Assembly (NCBI GenBank): GCA_938041945.1
Contig: CALISC010000094.1
Location: forward strand, 1 to 10,119
DNA: 10,119 bases
Reading direction: 5' to 3'
Origin: an uncultured Acholeplasmataceae bacterium
GTDB taxonomy: Bacteria; Bacillota_I; Bacilli_A; Acholeplasmatales; Acholeplasmataceae
Shown: positions 1 through 6,027 of the stretch, piece after piece
Layout: each line of letters starts with the position of its first letter
Numbering within the stretch: position 1 is the first letter of the stretch
Program-made: the position numbers and the translations under genes
Notes under the pieces: model-generated
Database searches by the model: none
What the model was told of the DNA's origin: nothing
The model's input: the letters and a program-made list of their open reading frames with translations, nothing else

Positions 1-183
1 GATGTCATTATTCCAAGAGAGCAAGGCAAAGGATTGTTTTTCAGTTCCAATGTAATCGGCGACTTTGACTTCTTTACCCTTACAAACTCTGGTTTTTTAT
101 TGTGTACAGAACGAGTAAAAGAGTTTTGTAAAAACAACAATTATGAAAATGTTGTATTCTTAGAAATGGGTGAAATTATATAA
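1..183 (+). CDS. C-terminal fragment of a putative immunity-type protein (5' end outside window)
   Basis: Frame 1 is open from the first base and ends with TAA at 181-183, giving the last 60 residues of a protein whose start lies upstream. The tail contains DFDFFTLTNSGFLLCT and ends LEMGEII. I do not recognise the family with certainty. The pattern of a short acidic and aromatic strand, a 'CTERVKEF' helix and a final hydrophobic strand resembles the C-termini of small Imm11/DUF1629-like immunity proteins from polymorphic-toxin loci. The neighbour supports that reading: an RHS-core tail starts about 60 bp downstream and a DUF1877 gene follows on the same strand. What is seen is an open frame with a clean stop; the immunity role is inferred from context. 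Confidence 0.55.
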   Translation, partial: DVIIPREQGKGLFFSSNVIGDFDFFTLTNSGFLLCTERVKEFCKNNNYENVVFLEMGEII

Positions 184-242
184 TTCACAAGCGTTTCAAT
201 CGAGGCATTTTTTGTTTTCTTTTTTCCGCCTTTGGCGGAATA

Positions 243-332
243 TTGGCGGGTGGTAATCCTACTCTGTATGGGTATGTATTTGATAGTAATATAGAAATAG
301 ACCCATTCGGGGTGGAGTGTAGTCTCGATTGA
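243..332 (+). pseudogene. Remnant of the RHS/YD-repeat polymorphic toxin core, C-terminal end only
   Basis: Reading from 243, the frame encodes LAGGNPTLYGYVFDSN, then IEIDPFG, then five more residues (VECSL) and D before TGA at 330-332. The LAGG-x-LYGYV-x-DPFG pattern is the signature at the end of the RHS repeat-associated core, just before the variable toxin domain. There is no plausible start nearby. The same frame is open upstream to at least 180, but it encodes a phenylalanine-rich stretch unlike the RHS core, so only the last ~23 core residues survive. After DPFG almost no toxin domain is left. This looks like a displaced or deleted cassette tip, as produced by recombination between RHS cores. 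It is not an expressed gene. Confidence 0.7.
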
Positions 333-357
333 CATTATCTTAATAACGTAGTACAAA
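329..357 (+). promoter_or_regulatory. Probable sigma-A promoter for the DUF1877 gene
   Basis: A perfect TTGACA -35 box at 329-334 is followed after 17 bp by TACAAA at 352-357, a 4/6 match to the -10 consensus. The start codon at 413 would lie about 50 bp downstream of the transcription start. The -35 box overlaps the stop codon of the RHS remnant. This is inferred from box sequence and spacing only. Confidence 0.45.
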
Positions 358-412
358 AGACAAGAGTATCCACAAGAATGATAATTTGGATAACAGCTAA
401 GGAGAATTTGAT

Positions 413-910
413 ATGGGAATGATTGCAAACTATCAACTCATAAGTGATAGGGACTTAAAAAAACTTATGACCGAAAAAGATATTGCGGGTTTTACGGAAG
501 AACTGCAAGAAGCCGAAGACTGTATTTTATTCGACATGGATAAAATGTGGGACGTTTTACATTTTGTACTTACCGGTGTTTCAGCAGGAAAGCCGATAGA
601 GGGTAACCCGCTCAGTGAAGCAATTGTCGGAGTAAATTCTTTCGAAGAATGCGAAGATTTTATCGGATATACAAAAAAGGAAAACATACCATTAATCGTG
701 AAAAAATTAAATGAAACCGATATTGATTCTCTTTTGGAAAACTTCAGTATGCAAAAATGTAAGGAAAATAAACTGTATCCGAATATCTGGGGTTATGAAG
801 ATGAAAAAGAAGAAATTATAGATGAACTTAAATGTGCATTTGCCGGACTTAAAGATTTTTATAACGAAGCAGCCCAAGCAGGTCAAAATGTTTTGGTTTC
901 CATTTATTAA
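413..910 (+). CDS. DUF1877/YfbM-family protein, putative immunity gene
   Basis: The 165-residue protein opens with MGMIANY and carries the family hallmark DMDKMWDVLHFVLTG at about residues 41-55. Conserved downstream features are NPLSEAIVG (65-73) and LYPNIW (121-126). Length and motif order match the DUF1877 family, represented by E. coli YfbM (about 165-170 residues). There is no signal peptide or membrane segment, so it should be cytoplasmic. Its biochemical function is not established. It directly follows an RHS-core remnant and another small immunity-like gene, so a role as a toxin-neutralising immunity protein is plausible but inferred. The start at 413 is supported by AAGGAG at 399-404, 8 nt upstream. 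A second ATG two codons later is too far from that SD to be favoured. Confidence 0.85.
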   Translation: MGMIANYQLISDRDLKKLMTEKDIAGFTEELQEAEDCILFDMDKMWDVLHFVLTGVSAGKPIEGNPLSEAIVGVNSFEECEDFIGYTKKENIPLIVKKLNETDIDSLLENFSMQKCKENKLYPNIWGYEDEKEEIIDELKCAFAGLKDFYNEAAQAGQNVLVSIY

Positions 911-965
911 AATGTGAAGATTTTGAAATATTAGAATTTTGGAAATGAGTTTTTAGGAGGAAGTT

Positions 966-1562
966 ATGGCTACTGCTTTTACTACTGAAGAAAAAGAAGT
1001 AATTAGAAAGAAATTACATAAAGTTGCAAAAGAATGCCTTCAAAGATATGGGGTTAAGAAAACCACCGTTGACCAAATGGCAGCAATGGTAGATATTTCC
1101 AAAGGTTCTTTTTATAATTTTTATTCCTCAAAAGAAATGTTATTTTTTACGGTCTTAGAAGAATATCAAATAGATGTTATGAATCGCCTGACAGAACAAT
1201 TAGGTATGGAAGTCAAGATAGATACAAATCGTCTGGTACAGTTACTTTATGATTTTTATCAAGATTTTCGCTATTCATTTATGTATACCATATTTAAAAA
1301 TCATGAAATGGAATTACTCGTAAGAAAATTGCCAAAAGAGGCGATAACAAATCATCATCTGATAGATGATAGGATGGTTAAAAAAATTGTGTCCCGAATC
1401 AACATTAGAGAAAATGTATCGGTAGAAATCGTCTCTGCTTTATTTAGAACGATTGCTATGACTATATTACACATTGAGGAAATAGGTGAAAAACAATTTG
1501 ATACTTCATTGAAGTTAGTCATACAAGGAGTTGTGGAACAAATTACTAAGGAGGACAGGTAA
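966..1562 (+). CDS. TetR/AcrR-family transcriptional regulator
   Basis: The 198-residue protein has a typical TetR N-terminal helix-turn-helix: TTVDQMAAMVDIS followed by KGSFYNFYSSKEML, about residues 33-59, including the near-invariant G-x-F/L-Y-x-(Y/F)-F-x-S-K-E recognition-helix pattern. The remaining ~140 residues form the variable ligand-binding and dimerisation part. AGGAGG at 955-960, 5 nt before the ATG, fixes the start. The stop codon TAA (1560-1562) overlaps the ATG of the next gene (1562) by one base, so the two are translationally coupled. In this family the neighbouring ABC transporter is usually the regulated target, so it probably represses its own operon. The 55 bp upstream contain no promoter I would stand behind. 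Transcription may come from the DUF1877 promoter. Confidence 0.9.
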   Translation: MATAFTTEEKEVIRKKLHKVAKECLQRYGVKKTTVDQMAAMVDISKGSFYNFYSSKEMLFFTVLEEYQIDVMNRLTEQLGMEVKIDTNRLVQLLYDFYQDFRYSFMYTIFKNHEMELLVRKLPKEAITNHHLIDDRMVKKIVSRINIRENVSVEIVSALFRTIAMTILHIEEIGEKQFDTSLKLVIQGVVEQITKEDR

Positions 1563-2431
1563 TGGTGAAAGAAGCAATTAGAACCGCAAACCTTTCTAAA
1601 ATATATGGAACAAAAAATGTTGTCAACAACTTAAATCTATCAATAAAAAGTGGTGAAATAGTAGGTTTTTTAGGACTGAATGGTGCAGGGAAAACAACGA
1701 CGATGAGAATGATGCTAGGATTGATAAAATCTACATCAGGAGAATGTTATATTCAAGGGAAAAAGTTAGATCTGAGTAATTTAGAACTTCGAAATGAAAT
1801 AGGTTATATTATTGAGACACCTTATTCTTATCCAGACTTAACTGTGAGAGAAAATTTAGAAATTGTTAGTAAATTAAGAGGGGTCAATAAAGATAATATT
1901 GACTGGGTAATTGAAAAATTAAAACTAAAGCAATATGAACATAAACAGGAGAAGCATCTTTCTTTAGGAAATGTTGCGCGTTTAGGAATTGCAAAAGCGA
2001 TTATTCATAAACCTAAAATTCTAATTCTTGATGAGCCAACAAATGGATTAGATCCTTTTGGAGTTATTGAAGTGAGAGAACTGTTAAAGGAATTGGCAAA
2101 TAATCTAGGTACAACTGTTCTTATTTCAAGTCATAATCTGGAAGAAATATCTAAAATTGCTACTAGAATAGTCATTATACATGAGGGCAGACTTATAAGA
2201 GAAGTTGAAAGCAATGAATTAGAACAGTACTTAGAAAAGAAGTTACTAGTAAGTGGTTCTAATAATAAGGCCATGAAAGAAGTGAATACTATCGCACTGG
2301 ACAATCAGAAGAATGCCGCAAGTGTTACCGGTGAAATTGAAAAATTTAAGTCAGGGGTTTACGATGAACTTAAAAAAAGTGGTGTGGATTTAGATATGCT
2401 TAAATCAATTTTCTCACCAAAAATTAGTTGA
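1562..2431 (+). CDS. BcrA-type ABC transporter ATP-binding protein (orphan, no permease)
   Basis: The 289-residue ATPase has all the core motifs: Walker A GLNGAGKT (38-45), ABC signature LSLGN (133-137) leading into RLGIAKA, Walker B ILILDEPT (153-160) and an H-loop SSH (His191). The Q-loop carries Glu (Glu85 in GYIIETP) where most ABC proteins have Gln. Together with LSLG replacing LSGG, this is typical of the BcrA/bacitracin-type subfamily. It should energise an ABC-2 membrane permease for drug, bacteriocin or antimicrobial-peptide export. That partner normally lies immediately downstream, but here a terminator follows 18 bp after the stop. The last ~60 residues (from about 228) are low in family features and could be divergent or rearranged. 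GGAGGACAGGTA ahead of the ATG supplies an SD. A TetR gene overlaps its start. Confidence 0.9.
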   Translation: MVKEAIRTANLSKIYGTKNVVNNLNLSIKSGEIVGFLGLNGAGKTTTMRMMLGLIKSTSGECYIQGKKLDLSNLELRNEIGYIIETPYSYPDLTVRENLEIVSKLRGVNKDNIDWVIEKLKLKQYEHKQEKHLSLGNVARLGIAKAIIHKPKILILDEPTNGLDPFGVIEVRELLKELANNLGTTVLISSHNLEEISKIATRIVIIHEGRLIREVESNELEQYLEKKLLVSGSNNKAMKEVNTIALDNQKNAASVTGEIEKFKSGVYDELKKSGVDLDMLKSIFSPKIS

Positions 2432-2448
2432 ATTAATTAGTAATTTTT

Positions 2449-2478
2449 AAAAAGCGCTAACTCTCGTTAGCGCTTTTT
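2449..2478. terminator. Strong bidirectional intrinsic terminator
   Basis: A perfect 13-bp stem (AAAAAGCGCTAAC, 2449-2461) pairs with 2466-2478 around a 4-nt TCTC loop. The stem has A and T runs at its ends, so it can act for the rightward ABC operon and the leftward ATPase gene. It lies exactly between the two convergent stops (2431 and 2515) and marks the border between the + strand accessory block and the - strand block. Confidence 0.93.
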
Positions 2479-2514
2479 CATTCTGTTTTATATCGTGTGC
2501 TGCAGTAAAAATTA

Positions 2515-3807
2515 TTAGTCTAAAATTTTATCGTTTAGTAAAAAATCTTCAACTCCGATGTAAAAAATACCGTTGTCGTCGTGTCTTGGAATGATTTTAT
2601 TTCGTACAATCACAATCTTTTTAAAAGAGTCGCCAATTTTTTTTAGCGATAGTGTTTCTTGTGCTAATTTTTCTTGAGTGTCTACATTTAAGGCGACTTG
2701 AATGTAGTATCTTAAATGTCCTTTATTTACCACAAAATCAACTTCTAGTTGTGTTTTTTTACGGTTGCCGTCTTGCTTAAACTCACAGTCAACTACACCA
2801 ACATCAACATTATATCCACGGCGAATTAAGTCATTGTAGATTATGTTTTCCATAATGTGATTGGCTTCAATTTGTCTAAAATTTAGTCTTGAATTTCTAA
2901 GACCAATATCTGCAAAATAGTATTTTAGTGGTGTTGAAAAATATCTTGAACCTTTTACATCATACCTGTTAGCACGGTATAAAACATAAGCCTGTTCAAA
3001 AAAAGAAAGGTAATTTGAGATAGTGTTTGCAGATATTTTGATTTGTTTTTCCGATAAAAATCGTTTTGCTAGTTTACTTGGATTAGTCAGTGAACCAATT
3101 GCAGAAGACGTAAAGTCTAAAATCAGTCCAAGAGTGTCGCTTTCATTTTGTATTTTGTTTCTTTCAAGAATATCTTTAATATAAGTTTCATGAAATAGAT
3201 TTTTTAAGTATTGACTTTTTTCAATATCGTTTTTTAAACTATAGATATACGGCATTCCACCGTATACTAGGTAGTTTTCAAACGCTAAATCTTTGTTTTC
3301 TTGCAAATCATAAACTTCTTTAAATGACAAAGGATTTACATGTATCTCATCACCACGGTCTCTAAACTGAGTTAACAGTTCAGTGGAGAGCATTTTAGAA
3401 TTACTACCAGTTATATAAATGTCTAGATTTTTGTTTTTAGTCAGTCCCAACAGCACATCAACAAAAGACACATTTTTAACTTGACTATCAGTGTACGGAT
3501 TGGCAACATTTTCAGATAACTGAATTTCGTCTATAAAAATATAGTGAATTTGATTTTGGTTTTTAGTTTTTTGTTTAATATAGTCGTTTAATCTAAACGG
3601 GTTTCTGTATTTTAGATTATCAATATCATCAAGCGCGATTTCAATAATTTGTTTTTCTTTAGCACCTATAGATAAAAGATGTTCTTTGTATAAATTAAAG
3701 AGCAGATAAGATTTACCACATCTTCTAATTCCTGTAATAATCTTAATTCTGCCATTGCCTTTTTTGTCTATAATTTTTTTTAAATACCAGTCTCTTTTGA
3801 TTATCAT
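2515..3807 (-). CDS. AAA ATPase with DUF4143 C-terminal domain
   Basis: The 430-residue protein belongs to the AAA_14/DUF4143 family common in bacteria and archaea. Seen motifs are Walker A GIRRCGKS (26-33), Walker B YIFIDEIQ (89-96), the sensor-like YITGSNSKML (131-140) and YGGMP (182-186). The C-terminal DUF4143 region has FADIGLRN (298-305) and ENIIYNDLIRRGY (320-332). A degenerate PD-(D/E)xK nuclease fold follows: E355 and D357 in LEVDF, then IQVAL (369-373), where Ala372 sits in place of the usual catalytic Lys. That replacement occurs in a sizeable subfamily, so nuclease activity is doubtful. The cellular role is not known; the family is often found in accessory islands. AAAGGA lies 6 nt before the ATG. 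It has its own promoter and is separated from the methyltransferase operon by a terminator, so it is probably not a subunit of that system. Confidence 0.88.
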   Translation of the reverse strand: MIIKRDWYLKKIIDKKGNGRIKIITGIRRCGKSYLLFNLYKEHLLSIGAKEKQIIEIALDDIDNLKYRNPFRLNDYIKQKTKNQNQIHYIFIDEIQLSENVANPYTDSQVKNVSFVDVLLGLTKNKNLDIYITGSNSKMLSTELLTQFRDRGDEIHVNPLSFKEVYDLQENKDLAFENYLVYGGMPYIYSLKNDIEKSQYLKNLFHETYIKDILERNKIQNESDTLGLILDFTSSAIGSLTNPSKLAKRFLSEKQIKISANTISNYLSFFEQAYVLYRANRYDVKGSRYFSTPLKYYFADIGLRNSRLNFRQIEANHIMENIIYNDLIRRGYNVDVGVVDCEFKQDGNRKKTQLEVDFVVNKGHLRYYIQVALNVDTQEKLAQETLSLKKIGDSFKKIVIVRNKIIPRHDDNGIFYIGVEDFLLNDKILD

Positions 3808-3831
3808 ATAAATCCTTTCGCAAATAATTTT

Positions 3832-3845
3832 GGTGTAAATACACC
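3832..3845. repeat. Small inverted repeat in the ATPase leader
   Basis: GGTGT-AAAT-ACACC forms a 5-bp stem between the predicted -10 box (3862-3867) and the SD of the ATPase gene. It could be an operator or a weak RNA hairpin. On the + strand it is followed by TTTTT, but no + strand gene ends here. The function is unknown. Confidence 0.4.
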
Positions 3846-3861
3846 TTTTTATTACGAGTTT

Positions 3862-3890
3862 ATTTTATCATAAATTGCAGATAAATTGAA
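3862..3890 (-). promoter_or_regulatory. Probable promoter of the AAA ATPase gene
   Basis: On the - strand, TTCAAT (3885-3890) and TAAAAT (3862-3867) are separated by 17 bp. The -10 box matches the consensus at 5/6 positions; the -35 box is weak. It lies just downstream of the terminator at 3898-3931 and about 55 bp ahead of the ATPase ATG, giving that gene an independent transcript. Confidence 0.5.
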
Positions 3891-3897
3891 CTAAGAT

Positions 3898-3931
3898 AAA
3901 AAATAAAGGTGGATTTCCACCTTTATTTTTT
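3898..3931. terminator. Bidirectional intrinsic terminator after the methyltransferase/nuclease operon
   Basis: A 15-bp perfect stem (3898-3912 with 3917-3931) has an ATTT loop. The core is GGTGG/CCACC and the flanks are A6/T6. On the - strand it follows the nuclease stop (3953) by ~20 bp and ends in a U-run, so it separates the restriction-modification transcript from the ATPase gene. Confidence 0.9.
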
Positions 3932-3952
3932 AAGTTTTTTCATATTATCTCA

Positions 3953-4633
3953 TTAGATTTTGTTGGTCTCAGTGATGATATATTTTGCTGAATTACTGTA
4001 TTTTCCAGCAAATTCATCTTGAGAAATGAAACAAGAGTCTGGAATATTGAAAAACTGTTTAGACTTTAATTTTAAAATGGTTTTGACCTCGTTTTTAGGT
4101 TTTATGCAAACTATGTCAAAGCCATATTCAAAAATCAGTTGTCCCAAAGACACAGTTTGAGTTGAACGAACTCCTGCTTCTCCTTTTAAAAAACTTCTAA
4201 CTTTTTCTTCAAGAAAATGGCCTAGTTTAGCGTTTTTACCATAAACCATAAAAAGTAAATCACTTGCTTTTCTCCAAACAGCAAGACATAGATAAACTTA
4301 GCTGCTTTGGAAATATTTAGCATTTTCTATTGTAGTGTCATTAAAAGTAGCACCCCAAGTTTTTGCATCATAACTTGCGGCTTTAACTTCTAGAAACACA
4401 TCTTTATCTTGACTTAACTTGCAGTCAAAGCCATGTTTATCTGTGTTAATTAGTTCGTATCCCAAATAGTGTCCTACCATTGAATCTCTGATTTCATTGA
4501 TAAAACTGTCGGTATCTCCTTTTTGCCATTTTTCTTGGACTTTAGCAACTTCTTGTAGTGCCAAAAATCCTTCTAATAAAAACTCATTATCTATAGGCTT
4601 AAAATTACCTTTTTTAAGCAAGTCTATCACCAA
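3953..4633 (-). pseudogene. PD-(D/E)xK restriction-type endonuclease interrupted by one in-frame TAA
   Basis: Two open stretches, 4301-4633 and 3953-4297, are in the same frame and separated only by TAA at 4298-4300. Read through, they give one protein of about 226 residues. The first part holds a PD-(D/E)xK core: FD near residue 70, then 11 residues on LEVK, giving an Asp...Glu-x-Lys arrangement. The second part continues without a gap (VYLCLAVWRKASDLLF, then MVYGKN). It follows and overlaps an adenine methyltransferase, so it is almost certainly the cognate type II-like endonuclease; I cannot name its specificity. The upstream fragment keeps the catalytic residues but loses half the fold, so activity is unlikely. 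The SD GGGAGG (4640-4645) abuts TTG at 4639. TTG at 4633 (6 nt spacing) or GTG at 4630 (9 nt) is therefore a better start. Confidence 0.8.
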
Positions 4634-5816
4634 AAACAACCTCCCGATAATTTGTGTCTATTTTATTTAATTCAGCAAATTTATTAATTCGCAAAATCAT
4701 CGCATCGCTTATTTTAGGTTCTTTGTAATTTAGAGCAGTTAAAATTCTAAAAGCCTTATTTTTATTGTTAATTGGTTCGGGTAACTGAATCAAAATATAT
4801 TTATGTTGCTTTTTGTCTTCTTTATTGATTTCGTAAACGGCTTGAGCAGTCGTTCCACTGCCGGCGTAAAAATCTAAAATTAAAGCGTTTTCGTGTTGTG
4901 AACACCTAATTAAAAATTTAATTAACTCAACGAGTTTTGGAGTGTCAAATATCCCATTTAAACATAATTTTTTTAAATCATTTGTACCTTGTCTTGAATA
5001 AAAATCCAAAACAGAAGATACATTGTTGACAGCATCTTTTAAGTATTCAATTTCATAAGGTCTTTTGTTTTTAAAACAAAGTCTGTTTTCTTTATGCAAC
5101 TTAATAAATTTTTGTTTACTTGACCATCTGCGTGTTTTAAGCGGTTCTAAAGTTAGATTGATTTCATCGATTTTCAAATAATTAGGTTCACCTGGAGTAG
5201 ATAAGTCTTTTGCAAAGTATATCTCACCGTTTTCATCAATATTTGAATAGTTTACTATCCAAGTCTCTCCAGTTTCCAAAACATAATCACTAACACTTTT
5301 TTTAAGTATTTCATTTGCAAGAGTAGAAGATTTTTTGTGAGCAGTTTTAACTTTTTGAATTATTTGTTTTATTTTTTTACTTTCAGTAGGTGATTCTATT
5401 CTGTTTATATAAAACCTTGGCAAGTTGGTTTTTGACTTAGCGTAGGCAACAACATACTCGTGTACTACATTTATATGTTTAGCATTACTTCTTTGAGATT
5501 GCTTTGTGATAAAAATCCCTGCTTTGTTTTCCTTGCCAAAAACCTCGTCACAAATCTGCACAAGACTAGCAAACTCGTTGTCGTCAATTGAAATAAAGAT
5601 TACACCAGTTTCTTTTAATAATTCTTTTGCCTCAAATAGTCTTAGTTTAATGTCAGCAGACCATTTTGAGTTATTGTCGCTATAGACAAATGTGGAGTTT
5701 TTAGTATTATAGGGTGGGTCAATGTAAATAAAGTCTACAGATGATTTAAACTTTTTAAATTCAGCACTCCGCATAATTGCTAAATTATCGCCGATATAAA
5801 TTTCGTTTTTATCCAT
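4614..5816 (-). CDS. Site-specific DNA adenine-N6 methyltransferase (beta class, type II/III-like)
   Basis: The enzyme transfers a methyl group from S-adenosylmethionine to adenine in a specific DNA sequence. The 400-residue protein has the catalytic motif IV DPPY (33-36) near the N-terminus and the AdoMet-binding motif I DFYAGSGTT (315-323) near the C-terminus. That order, with the target-recognition region between them (about 100-290), defines the beta class. FDTPKLVELI (290-299), just before motif I, is the conserved TPK-x-x-L element. DPPY indicates N6-adenine rather than cytosine. It is shorter than type III Mod subunits (usually over 550 residues), and its partner is a small nuclease rather than a Res helicase, so a type II pair is more likely. 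The SD AAAGGAGGGG (5821-5830) precedes the ATG. The reading frame is intact, unlike the overlapping nuclease gene. Confidence 0.92.
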   Translation of the reverse strand: MDKNEIYIGDNLAIMRSAEFKKFKSSVDFIYIDPPYNTKNSTFVYSDNNSKWSADIKLRLFEAKELLKETGVIFISIDDNEFASLVQICDEVFGKENKAGIFITKQSQRSNAKHINVVHEYVVAYAKSKTNLPRFYINRIESPTESKKIKQIIQKVKTAHKKSSTLANEILKKSVSDYVLETGETWIVNYSNIDENGEIYFAKDLSTPGEPNYLKIDEINLTLEPLKTRRWSSKQKFIKLHKENRLCFKNKRPYEIEYLKDAVNNVSSVLDFYSRQGTNDLKKLCLNGIFDTPKLVELIKFLIRCSQHENALILDFYAGSGTTAQAVYEINKEDKKQHKYILIQLPEPINNKNKAFRILTALNYKEPKISDAMILRINKFAELNKIDTNYREVVFGDRLA

Positions 5817-5867
5817 TTTACCCCTCCTTTTTATAACTTTTTTAAAAATCTGCTTTATTTAAAAATA

Positions 5868-5891
5868 AAACTCTGACTGACATCAGAGTTT
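5868..5891 (-). terminator. Intrinsic terminator of the tRNA-Gly gene
   Basis: On the - strand, AAACTCTGA (5883-5891) pairs with TCAGAGTTT (5868-5876) around a 6-nt loop, followed by TATTTTT. It begins 9 bp after the encoded CCA end of the tRNA. It separates the tRNA from the methyltransferase gene, for which I see no convincing promoter. The only TATAAA nearby (5830-5835) overlaps the SD and is too close to the ATG. Confidence 0.85.
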
Positions 5892-5900
5892 ATAATCAAA

Positions 5901-5975
5901 TGGAGCAGACGAGGGGAATCGAACCCCCATTTCAGCCTTGGCAAGGCCGTATAATAACCGTTATATTACGTCTAC
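5901..5975 (-). tRNA. tRNA-Gly (anticodon GCC)
   Basis: The 75-nt gene folds as a full cloverleaf. The acceptor stem GTAGACG (5969-5975) pairs with CGTCTGC (one U-G pair), with discriminator T and an encoded CCA (5901-5903). The anticodon arm CGGCC-TTGCCAA-GGCTG carries GCC, which reads GGC/GGU glycine codons. The T arm GGGGG-TTCGATT-CCCCT has the standard TTCGAT loop. The D arm is a weak AT-only stem (ATAT with TTAT, last pair mismatched), and the loop contains the conserved GG. U at the discriminator position is usual for bacterial tRNA-Gly. Confidence 0.95.
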
Positions 5976-5998
5976 GTCTCTATTCACTTAACAAAATA

Positions 5999-6027
5999 AT
6001 TTTACCACATCACTGAAAATTTACAAA
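5999..6027 (-). promoter_or_regulatory. Probable extended -10 promoter of tRNA-Gly
   Basis: On the - strand, TGGTAAAAT (5999-6007) has an extended -10 (TGn) and a 5/6 -10 box. A poor -35, TTTGTA (6022-6027), lies 17 bp upstream, overlapping the exonuclease stop codon. Transcription would begin ~15-20 nt before the mature tRNA. Read-through from the upstream operon is also possible because no terminator lies between. Confidence 0.45.

Noticed and set aside
224..240. Palindrome TTCCGCC-TTT-GGCGGAA as a terminator for the immunity-like gene
   Set aside because: The stem is good, but the T-run lies before it, not after, on the + strand. On the - strand it is followed by A's. It is kept only as a possible recombination landmark.
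141..428. Open frame of 95 codons on the - strand
   Set aside because: It lies antisense to the immunity-like tail, the RHS remnant and the promoter. It has no SD or recognisable domain, and its composition follows AT-rich DNA.
433..687. Open frame of 84 codons on the - strand
   Set aside because: It is fully inside and antisense to the DUF1877 gene, with a Ser/Phe-rich shadow composition.
4298..4300. Alternative genetic code or programmed readthrough at the nuclease TAA
   Set aside because: Other genes here, including rpoZ and the methyltransferase, end in TAA, and no stimulatory structure is obvious after it. A nonsense mutation or sequencing error is simpler.
5830..5835. TATAAA (- strand) as the methyltransferase -10 box
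   Set aside because: It overlaps the edge of the SD, so transcription would start about 7 nt before the ATG and the excellent SD would be left out of the mRNA.
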